A DNA stretch of 64,000 nt from Psilocybe azurescens. Its lineage: Eukaryota; Basidiomycota; Agaricomycetes; Agaricales; Agrocybaceae. Position 1 is the stretch's first letter. Each line of letters begins with the position of its first letter. A program made the translations under genes and the position numbers. The DNA lies in assembly GCA_023853785.1 (NCBI GenBank), contig JAJIRX010000500.1, positions 496,001 to 560,000 on the forward strand. The letters run 5' to 3'. The notes under the pieces were generated by a model that did not search any database, had not been told where the DNA came from, and saw nothing but the letters and a program-made list of their open reading frames with translations. Below are positions 11,476 through 23,557 of the stretch, in pieces.

Positions 11476-14400
11476 TCACTGCGATCGGTTCATCGTGGCC
11501 AAATATGCGTCCCACTCTTCGACGCTGAAAAGTATCGCGTCAGCGCTTATCAAACGAGAATGGGAAGTAGAAATCACCTGCTAAACGCAGCAGGAATGTC
11601 CGACCACAATGCAAACATATCTTCTGCCGACGACACATCCGACAAGTCCACGTTTCTCTGTTGCTCGTTAACACGCTGGTTTTGGTAAAGCTGGCTCGTA
11701 AGGGTTGGTTCATAGTTCAGTGGGTGGGATGATGCCTCTCCTAGTCGATAATTGGCGTTTTCTCTTAAGTTCCCTTGAAGATAACCCATTCCCATGAGTA
11801 GTAGGTCTCGTAGTTCCCAGTCGTTCATTGTAGGATCGAACAAGGGCATCTGGTTGCCTATGCCAGAAGGTGGTGTCTGCCCTGCTAGACCTGCTGGAAA
11901 TGATGGTACAGGACCCCTAAACGTTGGGGTATAGTTGTCGGGTTGAGGTAGTCCAGACAATTGCGGCGAAGGAAAGTCTCGACCACGTTTACTAGTTGTG
12001 GGTTGATATTCGTGTAATGCACCGACTTCGTTCAAAATATCACTGCCATTATAATGTAAGTAGATTCCTAATACAGTGGCATATATGAAGGATCTTACCA
12101 CAGTCTGCCGGCAACATGCCATCTGAAAATATTTGAGGATAACGAAGCTACGATAAAGAACAAATTATCGACATACCTCTTTTCACACTCCCTGAGAACA
12201 TTAACGCACTTCTGTAGGTTTTCTACCTCTTGCGTGGGATTTCCGATCAAACCCGACCGTTGGTTTCCCCACAAGTTGAGAACTATCACAAGGCCTGCTG
12301 TAAAGGATGCCATCTAGGGTACAAGAAGTCAATAAAGCTAATAAGAAGGTAAAATTAAGAACAAACAATTATGTCGGGCACAACGCGAGCCCCTCTGGAC
12401 AAAGTTGCTTCTAAAACATGGGTGCACGAACGGGCCGCATTTGTACACATAGCGAGGGACGAAAAAGATAAGGGTGATTTTTTAGACAGAAAGGGTCGAT
12501 GTACTTGAATCTGGGTGTAATAATAGAGCGAATGCAATATTGCAGATTGATGAAAAAATTCAGGGTCTTGTCTCTCCGAATCCCAACGCACTGTGGATAA
12601 GGTTCAGGAAGATTCAGGAGGACGAGAACGAGGAGAATAACAAACAATATATGGGCAACGAGTCCTTCCACGAATTCAGTGACGAGTCTAGCTCTGCGAC
12701 GATGCGCCCCTCCCAATCATTTCCAATCAGACCCGAAAGGACCTTCGATTTCTTCGTGGAATATAGAGTCCTTAGCGCGAATCCAAGGATCTCGCAGAGC
12801 TGAATGTAGTGGATGAAACTGCTGACTGAGCAAGGTTTTCCAGGTGGTTGTAGGAAGGCCTTTTGTGGATCGTCTGTTTCCCAATACTCGTCGTCGCACT
12901 CAACGGGCAGCTGTACATCAATCCTTTTGGGAATGCAATGAAGCCGATTAAGCGGAAGGGTTAATCACGGACAAAAAAAGACTCACTCTTCATCCATGAG
13001 CGTACAAGGTCGGCCAAGAAATGCGCTCATAATGCGGTCTAGACATACCATGCCCCTAAGTCATTGCATCAAAACTGGGGAAGCTGTGATAAAGACGCAC
13101 AGTTGCTCACCAAAAGGCACGCTTCTGCATTTCACGTTGAGCATTGGGCTTTTCATTGGGTCCCATGCGACGGTGCAAGCCTTTTTCTATGGCATACCGC
13201 AGCCCAAAAGCCAAGATAGTCCAGGAAACGTGTGAGATGGATGTACCAACCAGGTATTGTGAGGCAAGCTAATGTTGGAATTTGTGAATAATTTTACGTA
13301 GGAATTTTAGAATATGACGTACGCTGAAATATTGTAGATCATAAACGGTAGTTTTGTAAACCATTATCCTTCGGTGAACCAATGGAATTTGAGAGAAATA
13401 TTGCCATCCAGAAGATAGGCTCCCGCTAGATTCTAAGGGCACAATGACCCGGGGATCATGAGAATATCGAGCCCCAAGGGCACAAACTAAGAGGACCGTC
13501 ATCCCAAACGATTGGTCCCAAAGATGTTGTCCGATTGACAATGATTTCATGAATGTTGGTCTATGGATAATTGGAAGGAGAGGGTTCATTTTCTCGAAAT
13601 AAAGAGTGACAAGACTTTCGAGAAGGTCGTCTTCGGGATAAACGTACGATGTCTCGGGCGCGAGAGCATATTCCATTTCCCACTGATTAATGTTTAACAG
13701 AATGACTGACATCAGAGAAACAGGGCACACACCGGCCTCATGTCCCAAAAGATAGGTCGCCGATACCGTGCCGCATCCAATTTGTTAGGAGCTCCAGTGA
13801 ATTCATTTTTCACAGTTGACGCGTGCTTAGTGAACATGAACGAGCTGCCAAAAATCATTATTTACTTATTCGCCATGATCAGTGAAAACTCACCTAGCAG
13901 GGCCAAAGTATTTCTCTTCAACGGCATTTAGAGGGAGGCCGTCTAGATGGTGGGCCAAAGCTATGTGGGCCAGATCATCAGAGTCCTCCGCGTCTGATTC
14001 GTCTTCTACTTCTATATCTCTTGTCACGGCAGAGGAAAGATATTTCGGGATTGGATATTTCACGGAGTTCGGAAGTTTGGAAGAACTAGTTGAGCTTTTA
14101 TTGCCAATAGAACTTAGGCCCAGACTCGATTCGTTTACGGCCATGTTGACAATGTCTTCAATATTTTCGCCCGGATGTTTCTAAATGTGAGATATTTAGC
14201 ACTTAATCGCGAAGGGTCTGAGCAATCCTACCAGCTCAAAATAGCGTTGCATTTTTTCAACTTTCTCTTCCAAACTTTGGATGTAACTGAAAATTAAACA
14301 CATCGTGAATATCAAGTTGAGGTAAGGTTGATTTTAATCCTTACGCCTGTTGTACTTCCGATTTCTGTAGAGTATAAATTATTTCCGTCAAAAATGGAAG

Positions 14401-14729
14401 CAAACTATGGCATACCTTTGGTGGACGGGGTATGTCATGACTGCAATGCACATTCGACACTTGGCAATTGGTGCAGATCTTGCCGGGCATTTCTGCGCTA
14501 TCACCTGGAAGTTCAATTAGCCATTTGACCTCGAAGTGGTCGTGCAACCGTAGTAGTACATTTAACTAGATAATGGCGACATCAATAAAGTAACATCCGA
14601 GTAGAATCTATAGGCAAACATACTCTTCTTCTTTCGACAAGCATCACATGCCCCGTGGAGGCGTCTTTTCTTGGTCTTCTGAGCCTGAGTTTCTGTCGTC
14701 TCAGTATCCGAGATGGTGTCTTCAGGCAT
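11476..14729 (-). CDS. Zn2Cys6 transcription factor with fungal_trans domain, tandem copy 2
   Basis: This is a paralogue of the flanking regulators with the same exon plan. The start ATG at 14729 gives MPEDTISDTETTETQ, then KKRRLHGACDACRKKK, then IK from the microexon at 14560-14565, then CDSAEMPGKICTNCQVSNVHC. The zinc cluster has exact family spacing. The middle region carries HRPTFMKSLSIGQHLWDQS, CALGARYSHDPRVIV and GWQYFSQIPLVHRRIM. The C-terminal part ends MFALWSDIPAAF, an intron, then EEWDAYLATMNRSQ and the stop at 11476. A low-complexity proline/glycine stretch before the last WSDIPAAF motif is longer than in copy 1. Predicted role: sequence-specific nuclear regulator of unknown targets. 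Confidence 0.85.
14560..14565 (-). other. 6-nt microexon of regulator copy 2
   Basis: The microexon reads TTAAAT on the coding strand, between introns of 58 bp (14566-14623, GTATGT...CTAG) and 55 bp (14505-14559, GTACTA...CCAG). It gives A|TT AAA T|GT, that is Ile-Lys-Cys. Skipping it gives Ser in frame. Confidence 0.75.
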
Positions 14730-15382
14730 CGTGACTGGGACTGGAGTTGTGGGCAGGTCGTGAGGAATAATAAAAAGATGACAGCAGAAGGTGTCGGAAA
14801 TGCAACAAGTTATAAATTTGGTTTTGAAGGTCGTTTCGTATTAGCGATCCGTCCGGCATTGACGAAATGATATGTATCATAATCATTGTTCGAAGACAAC
14901 GTGTCCGTGAAATCCATGATATAAACGCGTATTTGGAACAGTTGGGGACCCTGCCCGACCGGGGTGACCGGTGGCTGTGCCACAATCTCTGCACCACTGA
15001 GCACGTCCGGGCGGCTTTGGTCATTATACTGGGCATTTCGGGTATTTCAAGGGGGAGTATATGTATCCACTTCAAGAAACTTATGTGCTATATACGGACC
15101 AAGAAGTAGTGCTCAATCGCCAACAAACTTGAGCTGAACTTGAGCCAAATCAGTCAAAAATCAGTACTAATTCATTGCCAATTGACTCCGAACTTGAAAC
15201 TTCGTATCGGACATAAATATTTTCATGTGTGGACAGGGATATGTCGCTTGAGATTACATATTGGCTGCCGCCAACCTTGGGTATCATAAACCGTAAGAGG
15301 ACGAAAACGGAAGGAAGACGAAATAAAACGAGAGCAAAGCAAGAGCTGAATAACAAAATAACTGCTTTGAAGAAAACCCTTT
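14730..15382. other. Spacer between regulator copies 2 and 3
   Basis: This 653 bp holds the copy 2 promoter and the copy 3 3' flank. Short frames on both strands have no domains. A repeated AACTTGAGC/GAACTTGAGC word at 15126-15145 resembles one upstream of copy 1 (10757-10790). This may reflect duplicated flanking sequence. Confidence 0.4.
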
Positions 15383-18300
15383 CTAGGGTGGTGGTCCGCG
15401 TGCTAAGTTACGAAGGTATACATCCCACTCGTCGGTACTTAATGAAAAATACATATTAGCAAGTCGGGTGTACCATGAGGGGAGACAAAATACCTGAAAG
15501 CAGTCGGCATATCCGACCAAAAAGAAGCAATGTCTTCGTTGACAATGAAAGATTCGGAACCAGGAGTAGAATATGAATTGTCCGTTGAAGTCGTAACTGG
15601 ATGGAGGATACTACTCTCAGCCGGTCTAGTCGGAGGTGCACCACTGCCATCGCTAAGCCCAGGAAGAGGGACATCGTGCTGCGGGATGTAGGCCATTTGG
15701 AAGAGTAAAAGGTCATTGATACTCATATTTCTACCAGAAGCATTGGTAGGCCCAGACGGTATTTCGACAGGTTTATCGATATTGGGGAAATCTGCCACAG
15801 CGTATCCTTTTCCAGCTGCGGCAGGATAGGAATATGGTGCCATGGTTGATAGCGTTTGTCCACGAGTGTAGAGTATGTTATCTTCCACTGAAAAAGTATT
15901 GCGTGGACGCTTCTCGACCGTTGGTTGATATTCGCTGAGAGCTCCGACCTCAGTAAGCATATCGCTGTTTTGCGTATTATGTATTAACAAAAACAATCAA
16001 GTCGAACATAGGTCCAATCCCCTTACCAAAAGCGACCGGCAACATGCCATCTATAGAGCATCAGAAGCTGCGGGGAAGCGTATTTGGATCACGACTAACT
16101 TTTTGTCACAATCTTTGAGTACATTTATACACATTTGGAGATCCGCCTCTTTAGCTGGATCGGTAATCAAACCGGCTGAATGACGATTACTCCAGAGATT
16201 GAGAATGATAACAATCCCGGATGAGAAAGCGCAGACCTAAATAACCAAAAAACATACATGACCAATAATAATGTATGTAAACTTACAACTTCGAGATAAA
16301 AGGGCATGCTTACCAATAAATGATGAGTAGGACGTATCCCCCTCGTCATTGCAGCCTCTAGAGCATGGATACAAGATCGTGCAGCGTTGGTGCACATTGC
16401 CAACGATGGAAGACACATAGCAGACGTCCTGGTCAAAAATGGCCGATGCACCAGGATCTGAACATAGCTGAATGTAGCATGTAGCATTGCGGCTTGATGA
16501 AAGAGCGTCAAATCCGATATGCTAGGGTCCCATGTCACTATCACAAGCCAGGGATCAACAAAAATTAAACGAGTGTTAAGAAAGCCAAATTCACAGTAAC
16601 TCGGAAGCGAGTCCTTCCACTTGTTCATCGAGGAATCAAGCTCTACGACCACTCGGCGTTCCCATTCTTCTCCAGTATAACCAGAAAGTTTTTGTTCTTT
16701 CTTGTTGCATACAGAGTCCTCAACGCAATGGCAAGAATTTCAGTTAGTTTGATGAGTCGGATAAAACTTGATATCTTGCACGGTTTATTATCGGGTTGTC
16801 TGAATGCTTGTTCGGGATCTTCGCTTTCCCAGTACTCGTCGTCGCATTCGACAGGGTAATCGACGTCAAAGCTACACAGAAATTAGAGCACAAGAAAAAC
16901 AAATGTAGACGATTGCCTCACTCTTCCTCCCTGAATACAACAAGGTCGACCAAGGAATGAGCTCTTTAAACGGTCTATTACGACTAAGACCCTGGCATAC
17001 AAGGATTGGTTAAGGTGCTTTCGGTACAGCTGCACACAACAAGGTTGGTAACACAGCCACTCACCAAAAGGTACGTTTCAAAATTTCCCCATCTTTAGTC
17101 GGTTTTGGAGAAGAGCCTTTCCGACGATGGATGCCTTTTTCTAGGACTTGGCGCATTCCTAACCCCAGAAGGTTCCACGACGCTTGTGGCACAGAAGTAC
17201 CACTGAGATAAAGAATGGCGAGCTGGATAAGTGCGGACCCAGTATTAGACACGTTTAGCGAGAGCTAAGAATTATACACACAACAAAGTATTGGAGATCA
17301 TAAATTGTTGAATTGAGAAGCAAAGGGTTACGATATATTTGCACCTGCGAAAAGTATGCCCACCCAGAGGATAAGCCATGCTTATCATCAGTTATAGTTA
17401 CCCGGGGGTCGTTTGTATAGCGAGATCCGATTGCACAAACAAGAAGGACTGTCATGCCAAAATCTGGATCCCAACGATGTTGATTTTGGGATAAGGATTT
17501 CAAGAAAGTAGGTTGATGGAGAAGAGGAAAAATGGTGTTCATCTTTTCGAAGTAGAGAGAAACCAGGGTCTGTAGAAGACCATCTTCAGGGTATATGTAA
17601 CCAGGTTGAAACGATGAAGATAGTGACGACTCCCACTAAATGTGTCGATGAGACGCAGCGTCACTTGAATGCTAACTTCAAAAACGTACCGGTCGCACAT
17701 TCCAATAAATAGGTCTTCTAAATTTTGTCTGGTCTGGCAAGATGGATCCGCCGGTCTTTTCATTGCGGACAGTCGAAGCTTCCTTAACAAACATGAAGGC
17801 GCTTTGCACCATGTATTAGATTTTGCGGCTCTCCTTAAAGAGGTTAAATGCATTCGGCACTACACGTACCTGGACTTGCCGAAGAATCGATCGTTGACGG
17901 CTTCGCCAATCGACAGTGAACTTAGATGTTCTGAAAGAGCGACATGGGCAAGATCGTCCGGGTCCGACGAATCATCAGATGTGGAGGGTACCTTCGTCCG
18001 ATCGTTGATGAGGCTTTGCGATGAATCTGAGAAAGTAGAATATTGCTGGATCTTATCTGCCGACTTATCCATGCTCTCAGCCTCTGGGCTACTTTGCTTG
18101 TCCAAAAGACGCTCCATCTTTTCCAGTCTTTCTTCTAAGCGCCGTATATAGCCAGCACTAGAAAGAAGCCTCAGCGTCCGGTGCAACAATGCAATATGGA
18201 CCAGACCAGGGGCGTTACCTATTCTGAACCTCTTTCTTCTTCTGTTAAACAGGGACCAAAATTCAGAGATACCAATATCAAGGATTCTCTAAGTTATAAT

Positions 18301-18646
18301 ACCTTTCCCAAGCGAGGCGTGGTATGTTCACAGGGAATATTCAGCATTCGACAGTTAGTGCAGTTATTATCCAGCATATTTGCGCTATCGCCTTTGATAT
18401 GGCATTCAACAAATGCAGAAATAACAAATACTGGGGCTCATACATTTGGCTAATACATGTGGGCAATCAGCGAATGCCGAATGTGAAGGACGGTCACTCA
18501 AGACGGTTTCACATACTCTTTTTCTTGCGACACGCGTCGCATGAGCCATGCAGCCGTCTTTTCTTGATTCTAGGTGCGTCTTCAGACGGGATGGAACCAG
18601 AAGGAACGGGTCCAAAGTTCTCTGGCGAGTCTGGAGAGAGACTCAT
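15383..18646 (-). CDS. Zn2Cys6 transcription factor with fungal_trans domain, tandem copy 3
   Basis: This is the third and most diverged member of the array. The start ATG at 18646 gives MSLSPDSPENFG, then KKRRLHGSCDACRKKK, then TK from the microexon at 18444-18449, then CDSANMLDNNCTNCRMLNIPC. A coiled coil follows the cluster (YIRRLEERLEKMERLLDKQ). The fungal_trans region has HQPTFLKSLSQNQHRWDPDF, CAIGSRYTNDPRV and LGLGMRQVLEKGIHRRK. The end has ASFWSDMPTAF, an intron, then DEWDVYLRNLARGPPP and the stop at 15383. Its start lies only 225 bp from the divergent PrpD gene, so the two may share a promoter; whether it regulates that gene is unknown. Confidence 0.85.
18444..18449 (-). other. 6-nt microexon of regulator copy 3
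   Basis: The microexon reads CCAAAT on the coding strand, between introns of 67 bp (18450-18516, GTATGT...TTAG) and 52 bp (18392-18443, GTATGA...AAAG). It gives A|CC AAA T|GC, that is Thr-Lys-Cys. Skipping it gives A|GC, Ser, in frame. Confidence 0.75.
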
Positions 18647-18871
18647 ATCGGATGGAAGGAGAGATGGATTCAAGACAATGGATTGTGGCCGTTGAGCAAT
18701 GCCGCAGCCGAGCGGATGAATAACTGATTTGATTTGCAAATGAAACGGACACTGGGGTCCGGGGAAATCCACAATCACGTGCAGCTACTTTCTGGCGTTG
18801 ATAAAATGCGGAGAATATCGTGCCAGTCGCTAGTTGTCCAACCCGAGGTCCTGCTAAGTTCATTGTTGTCC
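18647..18871. promoter_or_regulatory. Shared divergent promoter region, regulator copy 3 / PrpD gene
   Basis: The two start codons are 225 bp apart and point away from each other, so both promoters must lie in or overlap this stretch. I see no strong TATA box. The inference is from gene layout only. Confidence 0.45.
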
Positions 18872-20855
18872 ATGTTATCTACTGCTGCACGCGCAGGCCT
18901 CCCAGTCGCTCGTCGTCGTCTACCTCCCCGCAATTTCTCGCGTCTTCCAAACATCATCAAGTCACCGGTACCGGTTGCCCGGTCATCGATACCCCTTCTT
19001 TCTTTCTTATCTTCTGTCCGCTCTATGTCTTCTAGTCATCACGGAGAATCTACCCTTCGTCCGGAGCCTGACAAGGTTCTCCAGGATATCGCTGACTATG
19101 TTCACAACTACAAGATCGAATCCGACCTGGCTTTCGAAACCGCAAGGCTCTGTCTTATCGATACCATTGGCTGTGGACTCGAGGCATTGAGGTTCCCTGA
19201 ATGCACCAAGCTTCTTGGGCCAGTGGTTGACGGGACTGTCGTTCCGAATGGTATGATTTACCCCGTGCAGTGGTGTGCCGTATTGACATATAATCACAGG
19301 AACTCGTGTACCTGGTACCAACTATGAACTTGACCCCGTTCGAGGCGCTTTCAATATTGGAGCTGCTATCCGGTGGCTTGACTTCAACGACTGCTTCTTA
19401 GCTGAAGAATGTGTGTGCTGGTTGTTGATTTTTTCGCAGACCAATATCTGACTCTTCCAATCAGGGGGTCATCCTTCTGATAATCTTGGCGCCATCCTGG
19501 CTGTCGCGGATCATCTGGCACGCCAAGGCCAGCCCCTAGCCGTTCATGACATTCTCGAGGCTATGATAAAAGCGCACGAAATCCAAGGAGGGATTGCACT
19601 CCTCAACTCTTTCAATAGAGTCGGTCTGGATCATGTTGTTCTCGTTAAAGTCGCGTCAACCGCAGTTGTTTCTAAACTCCTCGGATTGAGCCGTGACCAA
19701 ACTGTCGATGCAGTGTCGCAAGCATGGGTTGACGGACAATCTTTGCGCACTTATCGCCATGCTCCCAACACAGGCCCGAGAAAAGCCTGGGCCGCTGGTG
19801 ATGCTTGTTCTCGTGCGGTAAATCTTGCATTCATGGTAAAGAAAGGAGAGAAGGGCCTCCCTTCCGTCCTTACGGCCAAAACATGGGGCTTCTATGATGT
19901 TTTGTTCAAGGTAACACCTGGCGATATGTATCGAAGCAGAACCTTGCTCATCTTCGCATCATTCAGGGCAAACCATTCAAATTCCAAATTCCTTACGGCT
20001 CATACATCATGGAAAACGTTTTGTTCAAGATCTCTTTCCCTGCCGAATTCCATGCCCAGACTGCTGTCGAAGCTGCTCACATCCTTCACAATAAATTGAA
20101 AGAGTTGGGCAAATCTTCCGACGACATCAAGAGTGTACGAATCCGTACACAGGAAGCCGCCGTCAGAATCATTGATAAACAAGGTCCCTTGGATAACTTT
20201 GCAGATCGCGAGTACGTTTTTGAATCCTTTCCCTCAACTTCTTTACCTCTAACAAAGCACACTAGCCATGCCATTAACTACATGGTTGCCTACCCATTGA
20301 TCTTCGGTGAATTAACCTCCGAGAGCTAGTGAGTTTTTCTTTCCCCCTACGCTCGAGTACATAATAACTCATTTTGACCAGTACTGATGCTTCTGCCGCC
20401 GATCCTCGAATTGATGCTCTCCGGTCCAAAATCTACTGCGTGGAAGAAAAACGTTTCAGTGTTGACTACCACGATCCTGCTAAGCGTTCTATCGGCAACG
20501 CGCTTTTGGTTGAGCTCAACGACGGAACTGTGCTGGATGAAGTTGAGATCGAATACCCTGTTGGACACAAGAGGCGCAGGGCAGAGGGCACGCCTTTGTT
20601 GATCAATAAGTTTAAGAGGTAATTGTTCTTTTGGATCTTATTCCTGCCTTTTGCTTACATTGTTCATCAGGCATATCTCGTATCATTTCGACGAGGTCCA
20701 CCAAGCCAAGTTCGTTCCCTTAATTATCTCAGTTACTAACACAGACTTACTTCATTCATATCCTTGTCCTCAGAATTTTAGAAACCGTGTCCGACGCATC
20801 ATCATTCTCCAAGCTTCCAGTGGACAAATTCACCGACTTGTTTGTCAAGGGATAG
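18872..20855 (+). CDS. prpD: 2-methylcitrate dehydratase, PrpD/MmgE family, mitochondrial
   Basis: The family dehydrates 2-methylcitrate to 2-methyl-cis-aconitate in the methylcitrate cycle, which clears propionyl-CoA in mitochondria. The start ATG at 18872 gives an arginine-rich leader ([20 protein letters not shown]) typical of a mitochondrial presequence. Family blocks follow: [117 protein letters not shown] and the C-terminal [15 protein letters not shown]. Several short introns join in frame, for example after VVPNG. The reading frame is intact. The family also includes cis-aconitate decarboxylase relatives, so the exact substrate is inferred. Confidence 0.9.
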
Positions 20856-21037
20856 TCTTGAGCAGCCGACTTCGCATTGCGACTCGCAGCTTTCCTTGAC
20901 AAAGTAGCGCAGACAACGCAATGTAAAACATCACATTTACCCCTGTCCCATTTAGCTGACCAGTTGAATCGGTTCATAAACGTGCTAAAGAAATTGTCCA
21001 AGAAGTCCATTTATTTACACAGGGATGTCTGATAAGT

Positions 21038-23342
21038 TTATGTGTATGCTTCGCGGCCTGACTTGTCTTCGCCTTTTTTCAATTTCCCATTTCTTCCTTT
21101 CTCAGCTGGTGCTTCCGATCTCAATTTGTCCTCTTGCGGACTTGTGGTTTCGTATTTGTCTTTCTGGGTGTCGTTTCGAAGTGGCCTTTTGCTCGCTGGA
21201 CCATTTGATATTCGAGGAGTACGGTGAGCAGCACATTTTCGGGGCAACTTAACTATTGCGTTCGATTCCGAGTCCCCTGTTTGGTTACCTATAGCCTCGG
21301 CAGTGGGCAGTGAAGACATAACCGAAGAAACCGCCTCTGTCGTGATTTGTACTGCGTGTCGATCGATAAACGGTTGGTAAATTAATGGCTCGAGTGAAAC
21401 GCGCGGATGTGAGTTCTGTAACAAGGGCAAAGTGTTGTTGCTGGCGAAGTTGACCTCCTCTTCCGCGACGGATGATAGCCTGCGTTGGATCAATCGAGCT
21501 AGGGGGATTGAGCGAGGGTGTTGCCGAGAGAGATCCCGGCGGACGTCTGAAAAGATTTGTGAAACATTGGTTTTGCTAGAAGCTGTCTGCGGTTGTTCCT
21601 GATGATACTGGTTAGCGCTGTTCGTTACGAAGCCTTTCTGTACCAGTGGTTCCCTCGCTTGTCCCGTCGCTTCTGTAGAATACCTCTTCGTCGAATTGAT
21701 CAGATCTTGGTGTTTGATTTGTTGTATCATCAACATAAGTTTATTTGAGTAGTCGTCAAGGTCTGCCCGAGGAGAGTAAATCTTTGGATCACCGCGACGT
21801 CCTTGGCCAGAAAGCTCGATATCAATGGGATGAGAAAAAACAGGAGACCAGCGCGGAGAAGAGGTACTTGGGGGAGTAAGCAGCTCGATGTGACATTGTT
21901 GACTTAACTCTGCCCGTCGAGGATGTTGATAGTCTAGTGCAGAGGCGTTATTTTCCTTCTGTTGGATATGTGCACTTTTTGAGTTCCAAGTTATGCTAGG
22001 GATGAAAATGGGAGCAGATTTGTTCAAAGGCAACTGGGAATTTCCACCAAACTGACCAGAACCTCTGTAGGACATGGAGACAGGAAGATCCAAGCCACTT
22101 CGAGAGATATCTGATAGTCCTGAGGGGCTCGGATGATAATTTTTGTTGACTGAGGTTCCAATACGTGATAAACGTGGTATGCCATGACCCGTTTTGAATT
22201 CCTCAGGGGGAGGAATGGTCTGCGCCCCTCCAGTAACCAACGGAAAATCGGGTTGAGCATGTGTAGAGGTAATATACCGTCCGGAAACGCCGGGGGTCTG
22301 ACTACCAGCATAGAAAGTAGAGGGTATAGACAAGTCTATCGCATCGTCTCTTTGGTGTTGAAAAGCCGATTGTCGCGTGTCCTGAGATGACACAGACGTT
22401 TGAACAGAAGCAAGAACCGGTTGTGACAGCTGCTGAATCCCAGTCTTGCTTGTATGCGCACTGTTTTGCGTGTCGCCAGCACCAAGCCCCCATATTTTAT
22501 GTGACATATCATCGCCTTCAATCACTGTACCTTCAGCTCCTCTATACAAGGAAAGACAATCAGAGGCGCCAAATATTGCACATGTAAGATTCTCACGAAG
22601 GGCAGCGAGCGTACGGAAGAGACAAAGGCCCGTGTAAAGCAGGTATCGGCCGTGGAGGAGAACTCGCCCATGTCACCCAGCCTGAGGTGCGTTAGAAACA
22701 GAGAGTAAATGGATGGCTGCAACGATGCTTACCATCATCGTCGGTACACGATCGTCGAAGGAATGACCCCGAAACATGAGGCTCATTTCCAATAATCACG
22801 ACCGAGTCTGGAGACGATGGAGGTGAAGGCGTCTGAGGAATATCCAAAGGGCACATTTTGTTGTGACTGAGAGGCCATCGTTGGACAGGAGGTTCCACAG
22901 AGTTATGACTGGCATCAGAGGAGAAAGATGAGTTTGTTTGGCTTGACTGGAGCATGGTGCGATGATTCAAGGTTGAGAATCTCGTAAACTCTGGCATTGA
23001 GACTATCCTCATGTTCCTTTCCGTCGTAACAGCTTCTTGCACCGAGGGATCTGGAAGAGACACAACACGTTTTGAAACAACATGACTATGGGAGGGTCGG
23101 TTGGTATTAAGTCCGGCATATTTTTGGCGAATATATGCGCCTTCGTAGGCAAGAGCTCCTAGTATTTGGCTGCGTATGATCTCAGAAGAAAGACCTACAG
23201 CGGGTGTCGCGAAATCACCAGCAGGAGTATACTCCGAAGATGACCGAGGTTGGGTATCACAAAGAGAAGACTGCAAAGGGACAATGTCCTCAGTCTGAAC
23301 ACCACGAGAATGATAGAATTTGGCTTGAGAATGAGAAGACAT
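21038..23342 (-). CDS. Hypothetical serine/proline-rich disordered protein
   Basis: I do not recognise this gene. The start ATG at 23342 gives MSSHSQAKFYHSRGVQTED. Two short introns join three exons in frame; the middle exon contains WVTWASSPPRPIPALHGPLS. The protein (about 780 residues) is rich in Ser, Pro, Gln and Thr and has no signal peptide, membrane span or catalytic motif. It looks intrinsically disordered. The most ordered-looking part is an acidic and basic stretch near RSIPLARLIQRRLSSVAEEE, followed by a lysine/glutamate-rich C-terminus that could be a nuclear signal. Its 3' end faces PrpD with a gap of about 180 bp. Length and intact frame argue for a real gene. Confidence 0.65.
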
Positions 23343-23557
23343 GACGAAAACGACGCTTAACAAAGTGAAAATAGCATGTAAAAGATTTCACAAAAGAGAG
23401 ATGAGTTCAAGACGACTCAGTTGGCAGAGAGGTGCATAAGCCTTGACCATGGAAGTCGAGAACAAGGAGAGGGAACGCTTAGTCATAAACAATTTGCTCA
23501 ATAAATGCTCTACTAGTAACTATATACAACGTTTACAATTCTCAATCGTTGATAAAC

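Noticed and set aside
7297..20855. A regulator-enzyme cluster controlling propionate use
   Set aside because: Only proximity links the three regulators to PrpD; other methylcitrate-cycle genes are absent from the window.
22024..22549. Frames on both strands inside the disordered-protein gene
   Set aside because: They are shadows of the long intact exon; none carries a domain.
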